Shown piece by piece: positions 10,369 through 19,060 of a DNA stretch of 20,496 bases. The DNA comes from Euperipatoides rowelli (lineage: Eukaryota; Onychophora; Udeonychophora; Euonychophora; Peripatopsidae), in assembly GCA_003024985.2 (NCBI GenBank), contig PXIH01S0015472.1. One strand, given 5' to 3'. Each line of letters opens with the position of its first letter. The stretch's first letter is position 1. A program made the translations under genes and the position numbers. The notes beneath the pieces were generated by a model that saw only the letters and a program-made list of their open reading frames with translations, was not told the origin of the DNA and did no database searches.

Positions 10369-11076
10369 CCAAGCAATATTACTACAAACACTAAAGTTGT
10401 TAAATCTTGCACCAGTTGTCTTTGAATGGTTTAAAAGCTATCTGGAAAATAGAAACCAAGCAAACAAATGTAGGCTCCTCTGAATTTATATTAAATCACT
10501 TTGGAGTGCCTCAGGGCTCAGTGTTGGGCCCATTGTTGTTCATACTTCTTATAAATGATCTACCAGATATATTAAATCACTGTAAAATGTCACTGTATGC
10601 TGATGATGCCACTGTATACACAAGTGGTTTTGACTTGAGTGTCCTAAAAAGCAATATGGAATATGACCTAAATATAATTTCCAAGAGCCTAGCCAGAAAC
10701 GGTCTCCTATTAAATGGCAGCAAGACTGGATGCATGGTTATCGGCACAAGAAGAAATCTGATAACACATAAAGCAAAAAGTTTCTTCCTATATCTATACT
10801 CAGAGAAAATCTATGCGGAAAACAACATTAAGATACTAGGTTTAAATATCGACAGCCTATTAAGTTGGGAATATCACTTAAAGGAACTTGCAAAGAAAAC
10901 AATGAATCTAAACAAGTTACTATTCAGAATCCACCCCCTCCTTAACTATAATGTGCTCTCCATAATTTACAATGCTCTTATAGCATCACAATTAAAGTAT
11001 TGTGATATTGTCTGGTCACAATGCAGTGATTCTCAACAAAGTTGCAGGTGGTCTCAAACACGGCTGCAAAGGAATT
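10369..11076 (+). mobile_element. LINE-A, reverse transcriptase second half
   Basis: The first 95 bases repeat the end of the piece before 8190, including FEWFKSYLENRNQ. A one-base insertion near 10473 then shifts the frame. The rest is open to 11076: SSEFILNHFGVPQGSVLGPL, then LLFILLINDLPDIL, then the catalytic YADDATVY near 10597-10620, and KYCDIVW near 10997-11017 toward the thumb region. The PQGSVLGPLLF and YADD blocks place it with Jockey/CR1/L2-type LINEs. The frame ends at the border of an inverted repeat (RT sequence VSNTAAKE is reached in another frame), so the ORF is broken. Composition is ordinary here, unlike LINE-B. Confidence 0.88.
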
Positions 11077-11653
11077 AGTTTCTTGTCTTCTCTGGAATTT
11101 CATTCCACAATTTTGGCCGCAGTGTAGAAGGATTTACTTCCTATTTTTGTGTTTCTGTGTCTTATGAATAGATTTTCTGTTTTTGTAGACCGTGTATTAT
11201 GATCATGCATAATTTCATTAGTCGTAAATAGGTTTCCAAGATAGTCAGGTGCTTGACCATTTTTGCACTTCCATAATAAAGTTCCATAGTGTAGATTTCT
11301 TTTATTTTTTTTTAACGATGTCTAGTTTAACTTCATTTTTGCCTCCGTGGCGCTATGTCTTTGGTGGGGGAAGACATATCGCCATTGAGGCAAAAAAGAA
11401 GTTAAACTAGGCACCGTTAAAAACTAAAAGGAATCTACACTATGGAAATTTATTATGGAAGTGCAAAAATGGTCAAGCACCTGACTATCTTGGAGACCTA
11501 TTTACGACTAATGAAATTATGCATAATCATAATACACGGTCTACAAAAACAGAAAATATATTCATAATAGCAGAAACACAAAAATAGGAAGTAAATCCTT
11601 CTAATACACTGCTACAAAATTGTGGAATGAAATTCCAGAGAAGACAAGAAACT
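11077..11653. repeat. Large foldback made of two LINE-A 3' segments
   Basis: The left arm 11077-11361 is the reverse complement of the right arm 11371-11653, with only scattered mismatches and a spacer of about 9 bases (TGGTGGGGG). The right arm is in LINE sense and encodes the C-terminal part: LLWKCKNGQAPDYLGDLF, HNTRSTK and then LWNEIPEKTRNSN in another frame. The left arm, read on the minus strand, encodes the same segment, GTLLWKCKNGQAPDYLGNLF, and keeps its frame longer. The arms differ at several bases, so they are not an exact copy of one another. Confidence 0.9.
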
Positions 11654-11715
11654 CTAATTCATTTGTATCTTTCAGAAACTCTTACTATGGTTTTTTTGTG
11701 TTCTCAGAATTGTTG
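11654..11715 (+). mobile_element. LINE-A end of ORF
   Basis: Continues the right arm of the foldback in the frame SFVSFRNSYYGFFVFSELLN and ends at TAG around 11718-11720. This is the usual LINE C-terminal tail after LWNEIP. The 3' UTR follows, with no clear poly-A or microsatellite end. Confidence 0.6.
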
Positions 11716-11720
11716 AATTA

Positions 11721-12239
11721 GTATGAATAATAATGTGGTTAATCATTGGTGGTTGAAAAATTTGGCAAATGCATTGTCTATATTAATATATTTTCCTATA
11801 GATTTTAAGTTATTTACTCAACAATGGATCTAGAATATCAACATAACTGATGAAGATCCTGCTAAAAATAGTAATAGTAATAGTGTTTTTATAAGCACAA
11901 ATTGTAAGCGTCGGTATCGGCCATTTTGTTTACAGGATGATGACATAGTGAAAAATCATGTCATTTCTTGTTGGCAAATTAGCACTCTAATTGTATATAC
12001 ATTAACATCATTATGATGTCGATTTTAAATACCCTGTAAATGTAAACGTGTGTAAACGCTACCTCCACAGCAACATTACTCTAATTATATGACATAAACC
12101 ACACTTTTTTAAACGTCAGAAAATAAATTATTATTTTTACCAATAGAGGGAGAATTATTGCTTTAAAAAAGATCTCCTACTTGATGGCTAACTGTTACAT
12201 GTGTTTTTGATTTTGATTGCGATTTTTATTATTGTGGAT
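11721..12239. other. No gene seen between LINE-A and LINE-B
   Basis: AT-rich, with a GTAAGCGTCGGTATCGGCC patch near 11906. Its core (TAAGCGTCGGTA) is close to the reverse complement of TACCGACGCTTGTAA near 7520, just before LINE-A. This could be the two ends of one older element that LINE-A inserted into. No long coding frame is seen, only a 36-codon minus-strand frame starting at an ATG near 11943. Confidence 0.35.
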
Positions 12240-12978
12240 TTAATGTGGTGAAGGAAACTTCGGTTATTAGGATTTGGAGGAGTTGGCTGGGAGCTAAGGG
12301 AAGTATACATTATTTTTAATTTTTTGGGTTATTTAGGGGTTTGAAGGGTATTTTGGGTATACCGTAATAAAATTTTGAAAAATTTTTAAGGGTAAAATGT
12401 TTTTGAGGGAAGTTTTCCTTTTACTTTGGTGGATATTTTTGGGGGGAATTTAAAATAATGTTATTTTGGGAAGTATTTATTTAAAATTAATTATAGTTTT
12501 GGATAATAAGTTTTGGATATGGAATTAATAGATGGGTTTTATAAAAAAGTAATATAAATGGGTTTCTAGTCAGTATGGATTAACATTGAATTTGGGGCTT
12601 TGAATTAGTAAGGGAGTTGTTAAAAAAATTTAGGGGTAAATATTAATTTAGAATTTTAAATAATTTAGGGGTGTATTTCAAATAATTTAGGGGAAGTTTA
12701 ATTTTAATTTAATTTGTAGTTTTGTTAATAATTTAGAGTATGGATTTTAATGTTGATATTACAAAATGAATTTAGGATTTGGGGTATTGAATAACGTTAG
12801 GATTAGGTTTTATAATTAGAAATTGTAAGTGAGGTATAGAGTTTTGATTGGGGTATTTGGGATTGGATTTTTAATATATTTTTTAGTTTATTTAGTATAG
12901 GAGATTTTAGAAATGATGGAGGGGAATGGTGAAATGGGGGGGGGGGTAAGGGTGTAAAGTGGGAAATGGGGGAATAGA
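12240..12978 (+). mobile_element. LINE-B, 5' portion (C-poor, G-rich)
   Basis: Base composition changes abruptly at about 12240 to long stretches of G, T and A with almost no C, and the same composition resumes at 17183. The last 18 bases (12961-12978) are identical to 17183-17200, so the two parts are adjacent ends of the same element. No coding frame was recognised here; it is presumably 5' UTR or decayed ORF1. A run of 11 G bases lies at about 12937-12947. Confidence 0.65.
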
Positions 12979-12979
12979 N
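12979..12979. other. N: contig end sharing 18 nt with the piece starting at 17183
   Basis: GGGAAATGGGGGAATAGA occurs at 12961-12978 just before this N and at 17183-17200 just after the N at 17182. Confidence 0.8.
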
Positions 12980-13000
12980 ACACACACACACACACACACA
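12980..13000. repeat. (AC)n microsatellite at a contig start
   Basis: Twenty-one bases of AC repeat begin immediately after the N. This matches the (AC)n end at 10348-10366. Confidence 0.95.
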
Positions 13001-13519
13001 TCATTTTATACTAGATTTGTAAGGTGGGAAATCGGGAATTTAGTTTTCATACTTAGGATTCCATGTTTGCCATATGGAAAACACGAATTCCAAACCCATA
13101 TTGTTTAAACTACGAGCAGTCTTACAAAATCCCAGCTCTCTTAATGTCCTGTTTGGTTCTTTGAAAATATGATAAGGCTTACAGAAAGTACATGATTATA
13201 TGAAATAATCATGAACACAGAATTTTTTAACTAGTATTCTGAAGATATTATTATTTTACCTTAGACAATTCACTTCAAAACACCCAACTCTTGATTAACT
13301 GTATTAAAATATTGATAATGAAATTTGATTTTATATGTGCTTAGGGTCAATTAAATTTTTATGGAGATAATTAAAAATACAATATTTATCAAACTAATAC
13401 TTTGTTCATTATCAAAAAAATGGAAGTTAATTCCTAATTTTGTTATTTTTTTCAAAGGTCAATTTGGGATTGACCTTTGCAAGTACATTGGTTGAAAGCA
13501 ATTTTAATATTTTTCTTAC
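13001..13519. other. PALB2 intron, no feature
   Basis: AT-rich and without coding frames or recognisable repeats. On the minus strand it follows the donor at 13519-13518. Confidence 0.5.
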
Positions 13520-13610
13520 CGCTTCAGCAGCTGCAAACAAACAAGTTTTGACATGTAAAAGCTGAGCTTCTAAGAAAATGGTTTTGACCAACTGGCAACT
13601 GACATGATTC
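13520..13610 (-). CDS. PALB2: PALB2 WD40 exon (homologue of human exon 12)
   Basis: A 91-nt exon with acceptor TTTATTGCAG before 13610 and donor GTAAGA after 13520, too short to stand out as an ORF. The first base completes the Trp codon begun in the previous exon, and it leaves in phase 0. It reads NHVSCQLVKTIFLEAQ, then LLHVKTCLFAAAEA. The human segment is NLKTGQLLKKMHIDD, then SYQASVCHKAYSEM (from memory), in human exon 12, which is 88 nt with the same phases. The continuing sequence (GLLF...) is found at 1291-1155. The next minus-strand acceptor in the scaffold as given is instead 6764, also phase 0, which would give a scrambled protein. Confidence 0.85.
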
Positions 13611-14642
13611 CTGCAATAAAGTGATCAAAATTATTATGTGATTTAAAATCTTAGGAATAATTTCTAAATTTATTTTTCAATACTAAACAATATTTTTTTG
13701 GGATTCAATATTTTTTTATTATAGAATACTTTGCTAAGAACATCTAATATCTTTAATCTTCAAGATTTTTTTAAATCAAAAGTTTGATTTCCAAGATTTC
13801 TGGGCCTCTGAGACCCAGAAAGACCAGATTAAGCTTAGCTCACCAATCCGTTAATTTAATAAAGAAAAAAAAATTGTCCAGACTTAGACTGTGATAGTCA
13901 GTTTTGTTTATTCCATTTATTGTTACTTTTCAAAACACAAAAAACTCATTCACATATCCTTAACCTTTACCAGTGAGTCCAATACTGTAACCCTGTGTTC
14001 AGGGCTGGAAGGAACCCATGTTATGGATTAGAAGTTGGAGCTTTTCTTGAATAAAATAAAATCTGTTCAAATGCCACCAATTAAAACGTAAAAAGTGAGT
14101 TGCTAAAAGTTGTAAACAAGAAAATATAGCCAGGTGACTGCAACTCAGGCTTTTTTTCCATACACATGGCAAGTATCACTGCTGTCGAAGAGCAGAATAA
14201 GAAAAGTTAGGTCATAGAGACTTAATGTTTCATGGATATTAAACCAAAGAACGTTGCTCAATATACAAAAACTAACTAAGCCTTTTCTAAATATTAAAAA
14301 AAAATTTTCCTTGCTTACTCCCTTACCACTAACTACTTGCCTGTATACCTTGATGGTACATGTACTACCAATTATCAACTACTGCTTTATAGGAAATAAA
14401 TATATCAATCCTTATATATCGGAAGTAATACTATTAAAAAGTTGACCAAACATGTAAGCTGTTAATACCCATAATTAGATCTATTCAAATTGATAGATTA
14501 TGGCAAAAACAAATAGTTAAAAAGTTATAGGAACATAAAAATATTATTTTACATTGTAAATGGAATAAATAATTCTAAACTTTCATACCATTAAAGTTGT
14601 CTAGAAGTATTTTTGAAAAAAAAAAAAATAAGCAATTCTTAC
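13611..14642. other. PALB2 intron, no feature
   Basis: About 1 kb of AT-rich sequence between two PALB2 exons. The overlapping short frames at 14145-14445 on both strands have no recognisable domain and no splice context. Confidence 0.55.
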
Positions 14643-14870
14643 CATATCAGAATTTTTTCTGGAGTTAAAGTCAGTAATGCTTCTGGTAATTCTTCTATTT
14701 TGTTAATTGATAATAGCTTGTCATCAATAACCATTCTCCTTTTTTCTTGATTCTTACTGTCTCCGGTAATAATTATTTCAAGCAATGTTTTGTTTAAAGA
14801 CTGCTGCGATGTAATTAGAAATTTGTTCTCTTGAATGCCAAACATATTAAAATTAACATCATCTAACAAG
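14643..14870 (-). CDS. PALB2: PALB2 WD40 exon (homologue of human exon 11 and adjoining blade)
   Basis: A 228-nt exon with acceptor TATATTTGCAG before 14870 and donor GTAAGA after 14643. It enters in phase 2 (AG from 16101 plus C gives Ser) and leaves in phase 2 (TG plus G gives Trp). It reads NKFLITSQQSLNKTLLEIII, and later MVIDDKLLSINKIEELPEAL, then LTLTPEKILIW. Human PALB2 has [20 protein letters not shown] and [20 protein letters not shown], then EALLGTTIMNNIVIW (from memory). The LPEALLTL...ILIWN block is the strongest single match in the window. Both blades belong to the C-terminal propeller that contacts BRCA2. Confidence 0.9.
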
Positions 14871-16100
14871 CTGCAAATATAAACATAAACTATGATTTGA
14901 ACACACTACATTACAAATCTCAATTTTTTTAAAAAAAAAAATTAGTTTCTAGAAGCATTACATTAATGAAAAATCTTTATCTGAATATCAGGGTTTAAGC
15001 TGCCACTAGCATTTTAGCCAAATGCTAATAAATCTAAGATTTTTCTCATTTTTGTCTCGGCATAATTAGCAAAAATGATAATTAGGTCATTAAAATAAAT
15101 GTCTTGTTTCTCATCCAGTTATGGTCCCAAAAATTACCAGGCAGGCAGGTTTTTTTTTTTAATATTTTAGTGGTGAAAAACCAGCATCAGGCAATTAAAA
15201 AAAAAAAAAAACGTTTTTTAATACCAGTAGTTATTTTCATCAAAAAATTAAACCCAGAAAGCTACATATAAATAAATAACATGCTGACCAAGTGTAACAC
15301 CCCATTCCTATTTTAGCATGTCTTGGACAGCATGGATGTATAAATAGAAGCGTATAGGAAGAAAATATTTTTTTTAAACAGAGTTGTATCATTTTGGAAT
15401 AGTTTACCAGAAAAAGTTGTTGAATCTAATTCAGTTGAATGTTTTAAGCTTAGGTTAAATGATTTTACAGATAGTTTAAGTATTGTTAGTTTAACTATAT
15501 GAATATAGGCTAGTTTGAATTGTTCTAATTGTTTTGTTTTTATTTTGGAATAGATTGGCAAAAAAGAAGTAGGGAACCTAGTTTGATCTGTTGGATTTTT
15601 TTTTTTTTTAAAGCATGGTTGAGTTTATTGAGGGTTTAACTAGTTAGGTACTGCAATGGGTACTATATATACAGTAATTGATATTTTTTAAATTAAAATT
15701 TCCAAGGACAAAAATTAAAAAATAATAAAAATAAAAAAAGATATAAAAAAAATAATTAAAAAATCTTAGAATAGCACTAGGAACAACTTTGCTGGACTGT
15801 GGTCTGTTGTTGTCCCCATATTTGTATTTGTTGAGAAATAAAGTTTCATTAAAAAAAAATATTGAATTTATAAAGCAGAGAAAAAAAAAATAAGATTTAT
15901 AAAGGCATCAGGAATTTTCTCTTATTATTATAATTTAAATAAATTTAAATACATAAAGAAAAGCATATACCCGGCAACTTTTAGAAGCATCCGCCCATGC
16001 TGAGAAACAATATTTTTTTTTAGTGGCCTTCTGTATACATTTTTAAATGTGAATTAGCCTAGTAAAAATATATTGTATATCAAATTTGTTTTTAAACTAC
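14871..16100. other. PALB2 intron containing a LINE 3' end
   Basis: Apart from the LINE remnant given separately, this is A- and T-rich intron with several homopolymer runs (for example 15199-15213). No other exon was recognised. Confidence 0.55.
15338..15860 (+). mobile_element. LINE 3' end (C-terminal scrap, 3' UTR, poly-A)
   Basis: The plus strand reads IEAYRKKIFFLNRVVSFWNS, then LPEKVVESNSVECFKLRLND, and ends at a stop near 15500. FF..RVV..WN.LP..VV...SV..FK is the usual C-terminus of CR1/L2/Jockey-type LINE proteins. The 3' UTR ends with AATAAA (15837-15842) and a short A-run at about 15850-15858, as expected of a 5'-truncated insertion. It lies antisense to PALB2 within an intron and is a different copy and subfamily from LINE-A. 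Confidence 0.75.
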
Positions 16101-16255
16101 CTCATATCTTCAAGAAGATTAACGGATGATTTATTCATCTGGTGACTTTCATACAAATAAAGTTGACTGGTGTTATCTGGATTAGATGTAATAAAAGGAA
16201 TAATTACAGCCTTGTTTGATGGTAGCAAACAACAGCAAACCAATTTAGATGGTGT
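16101..16255 (-). CDS. PALB2: PALB2 WD40 exon (homologue of human exons 9-10)
   Basis: A 155-nt exon with acceptor TTTTTATAG before 16255 and donor GTAGTT after 16101, phase 0 in and phase 2 out. It reads TPSKLVCCCLLPSNKAVIIP, then FITSNPDNTSQLYLYESHQM and ends NLLEDM plus AG. In the human protein VYNLVCVALGN begins the same propeller blade, and human exon 9 also starts in phase 0. The match is weaker than for the next exon but the splice phase and order agree. The exon(s) before it, for the first blade with its Trp-rich strands, were not found between here and 17181 or between 1597 and 3935. Confidence 0.7.
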
Positions 16256-17181
16256 CTATAAAAACAAAATAAAAATTGGTCATAAACTCACTAAGAAATA
16301 AAATTACATAATCTGTAAATATGGTAATGAAAGTAGCATGATAATAGAATGACTGTTCTGGCAATTTGTTTTAAGTTTTTTTTATATTAGCCTATAACAA
16401 AACATTAATTTTCATTATTTGCCAGTAAAATAAAGAATTCTAGTATATTAAAAAAAAAATTAAAGTGTAAAATAAATTGGGCATTTGTTGAGTTTCTGAT
16501 AAAAGCCTTAAAAACATTAAAAAAAAAAATATTGAAAAATTTTTTTTTTTCTTATTGGTTCACAAGAAGAGAGTCAAGATGTTTCAGCCTGTCATTTAAA
16601 TTTATCTGATTTTATTAATATTATATAATAATTAAAAACAAATATTTGTAGAAATAAATTTTATTTGTATATTAATATTTATTCAAAGGCTTATGATTTA
16701 TTAATTAAGGACACTTATTGGATACATCTGGCAAACAGGAATGCTTTTATGTTCTTTTTTTTTAAGGGGGGAGGGAGCAAAACAAAATTAATGTGGAAGC
16801 TTTTATTATGTATATGTTTAAGCTTGGTTTATGATATGTCATAGCTTAATTTTGAGTTTGAAATATTGTAAGCCTGTTTTCTACAATCGGGTCCAGAAGT
16901 ATAATCCTTTATGTTTAAGCAAGGATTTTTTTTTTAACCTGAGTTCTGTTAGACCTACTTAAAATTAGTGTCAGAAAATAAGACAAAAATGGTTTTACGC
17001 CGTTTATTAAAAGCAGATTAGTAATTAAATAACATTTTTTTTAAAAGTATCACTATATAACAGTGATACTACGCTTTTCTAAGTTCAAATTATTTATATT
17101 TTTTATGCTGTTAAGGTTTAAAGGGAAAATGAAGTCAAGTCCTAGAAGCCTATTTTTATTAAAGTTTTAAGCTGTACTAGT
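16256..17181. other. PALB2 intron, no gene seen; small hairpin near 17050
   Basis: No exon was recognised. AGTATCACT (17046-17054) and AGTGATACT (17062-17070) form a 9-bp perfect stem with a 7-base loop, possibly a MITE end or a chance palindrome. Confidence 0.45.
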
Positions 17182-17182
17182 N
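17182..17182. other. N: contig junction between PALB2 intron and LINE-B
   Basis: Composition switches at this base from AT-rich intron to C-poor, G-rich LINE-B sequence. The following 18 bases repeat those before the N at 12979. Confidence 0.85.
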
Positions 17183-18616
17183 GGGAAATGGGGGAATAGA
17201 GTAGGGAAGAGGGAGGAGAGGAATAAGGAAGGGTTAGTTGGGGATAGTGGGGTTTGTGGGAAGGATTGTAAGATTCTGGGTTCAAGGAATATGGTTCAAT
17301 GTGTGGGTTTGAGTAAAGAAGAGAGTAAGGGAATGTGGTTTTGTGGAGTGTGTTTGGATGATTTGAGGGGTTTTGGGGATGTTAGGAAAAGTTAGAGTGG
17401 TGTAAATAATAAATTGGGAAGTTGCATGGGATGTTGAAATGTATGGTTATAGGGAGGGAGGGGATGGAGGAATTAGGGATAAAATGGAAAAGGTTGGAGA
17501 AGATTTAGAAATAAGGAAATTGTATGGGGAAGAGATAGAATGGAAAAATAGGCTGGAGAGAGTAGAGAGGGAGTTGGCTTTATTAAATTTGGATTTGGGG
17601 AATGGTGAGGGAAATTTAAGGGGGGATGAAGTATATGTAGGGGAAGGGAAGAAAGTGGACTTGGGGGATGTGGCAGAGAGGGGAAGTGGGAGTTCGAGAG
17701 AGCTGGGGGTAGGGGATATTAGTTTTGATGAACGGGGAGTATAAGGATGGAGGAATATAATATGAATAGGTATGAGAAGCATGTTATTAAATTAATAAGG
17801 AGGGAAAAATTGAATGAGGGGTAGGGGTGGAGAGGGGGGTAAAAAAATTGAGGAAATAAAAAAGGAAAAAATGAAAGGTGAGATTTTATTGGGTGATGAA
17901 AGGGTTATGGGAGCAGGGGATTTTTGGTGTAGAGGAATGTGAGAATTATATAATATGGATGTGGGCTTGCTGCTGGAGAAAATGGGTTTAATTAGGGTGG
18001 CTAAGGATTATACAAGGGGGGGGGGTTTGGGTTTTTACCTATATTTATGGAAAGAAAAGAGGTTAAGGATAAGGGGGGAAGGGTGAATAAGTGTATTATG
18101 GACTTGTGTTTGGAGGGGGTTTATTTTGAGGATTTGGGGGAAGGATTGAGTAGGGATTGTTTTAAAAGTGGGGGATGTTTTTTAAATAGTAAAGGGGAGA
18201 TTTTTAAAAATTAAAATTAAAAAGGTTGAGTAAAAAAATAAAAGAAATAAGGAAGGGAGGGGATTATTGAAATTTGGATAAGGGAGAAGGGGAGAGGCAT
18301 ATTTTTAAAAGGAAAAGGAGGGTGGTAGATGGGGATGTAAGTATTGGGTTTATTAATATGCAATGAGGGAGGAGAGAGGATAAATGGTGGATTTAATGAA
18401 AACATGGAAAGGAAAGTTTAGGTATTTTGGGGATAGTTGCAACATATTTCAGGGGGGAGGCGATACCATTTTTGGAGGGAATGTGGTTTGGAAATAATAG
18501 GGAAGTAGAAGAAAAAAAGGGGTAAGGGTAGGAATTTGGGTGGACAATAATCTATTGGGAAATGATTGTGAGGTTAAAAGGGGTAAAGAATATTTATGGG
18601 TTGTGGGGGGGGGGNA
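17183..18616 (+). mobile_element. LINE-B, ORF1 region (decayed)
   Basis: Nearly C-free sequence. The clearest open frame, 17439-17744, starts MYGYREGGDGG and then forms a charged, heptad-like stretch (LYGEEIEWKNRLERVERELA) that suggests a coiled coil, as in many LINE ORF1 proteins. No zinc knuckle is visible; Cys and His codons are scarce. Downstream, frames are short and broken by stops. An N interrupts a G-run at 18615. Function is inferred only from its place ahead of the endonuclease. Confidence 0.5.
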
Positions 18617-19060
18617 GGAGATATAAAATTAGCAGTAGGGGTGGTGTATTTGGCGGTGAATGATAAAAATAATTAAGATTGGAATAGGGAAATTTTTAAA
18701 AATTTGTGGGAAGATTTAAGGGATTTTAGGGGTAAGGGCCATAAAATTATCTTGATGGCTGATTTTAATAGTCATATAGAGGAGTTTGAAGGGGAAAATA
18801 ATGATAATGGTTAAGTTATTAAAAGTTTTTTGTTTTAATATGGATGGGGTTGGTAATAGGGAATTTAAATAGGTTTTGTATAGGGGAAATAACTTGGAGT
18901 ATGGGCTGTCAGAATAAGGTGTTGATTTATATATTGGAGAGGGAAGGGGTGGATAAGATAGAGGAAATGAAAATATGAGATGAGATTGAAAAAAAAAAGG
19001 GTGTTTCAGATCACAAATTAATTATGATAAAGGTTAAAAGGAGGGGTAGAAGAGAAATAA
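18617..19060 (+). pseudogene. LINE-B apurinic-type endonuclease domain (broken)
   Basis: In one frame: AVGVVYLAVNDKNN, stop, DWNREIFKNLWEDL, then GHKIILMADFNSHIEEFEG. DFNSH (18761-18775) is the DFN catalytic motif of exonuclease-endonuclease-phosphatase-type LINE nucleases. In a second frame: GEITWSMGCQNKVLIYILE (TWS at 18892-18900), then a stop in IEEMKI-DEIE, and VSDHKLIMIKV (SDH at 19006-19014), the final catalytic His motif. Motif order and spacing are right for the family. A frameshift between DFN and TWS and two or more stops show this copy is dead. The stops at TAA and TGA could have come from CAA and CGA by C-to-T change. Confidence 0.8.

Noticed and set aside
12803-12997. Minus-strand frame crossing the N at 12979
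   Set aside because: It starts in the (AC)n repeat and runs through a contig junction into the complement of LINE-B. It is an artefact of the join.
14145-14445. Overlapping short frames on both strands
   Set aside because: Both are open by chance in the same AT-rich intron; no motif and no splice borders.
1155-16255. A naturally scrambled gene or trans-splicing to explain the PALB2 exon order
   Set aside because: The N positions and the matching contig ends give a simpler explanation, and ciliate-like scrambling is not expected in an intron-bearing animal gene.
17447-17782. Minus-strand frame rich in Ser, Pro and Leu opposite the LINE-B ORF1 region
   Set aside because: It is the shadow of G-rich, C-poor LINE sequence: the complement of AGG/GGG/GGA gives Ser/Pro codons. 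The same holds for the minus frames at 18217-18405, 19396-19698 and 20278-20469.
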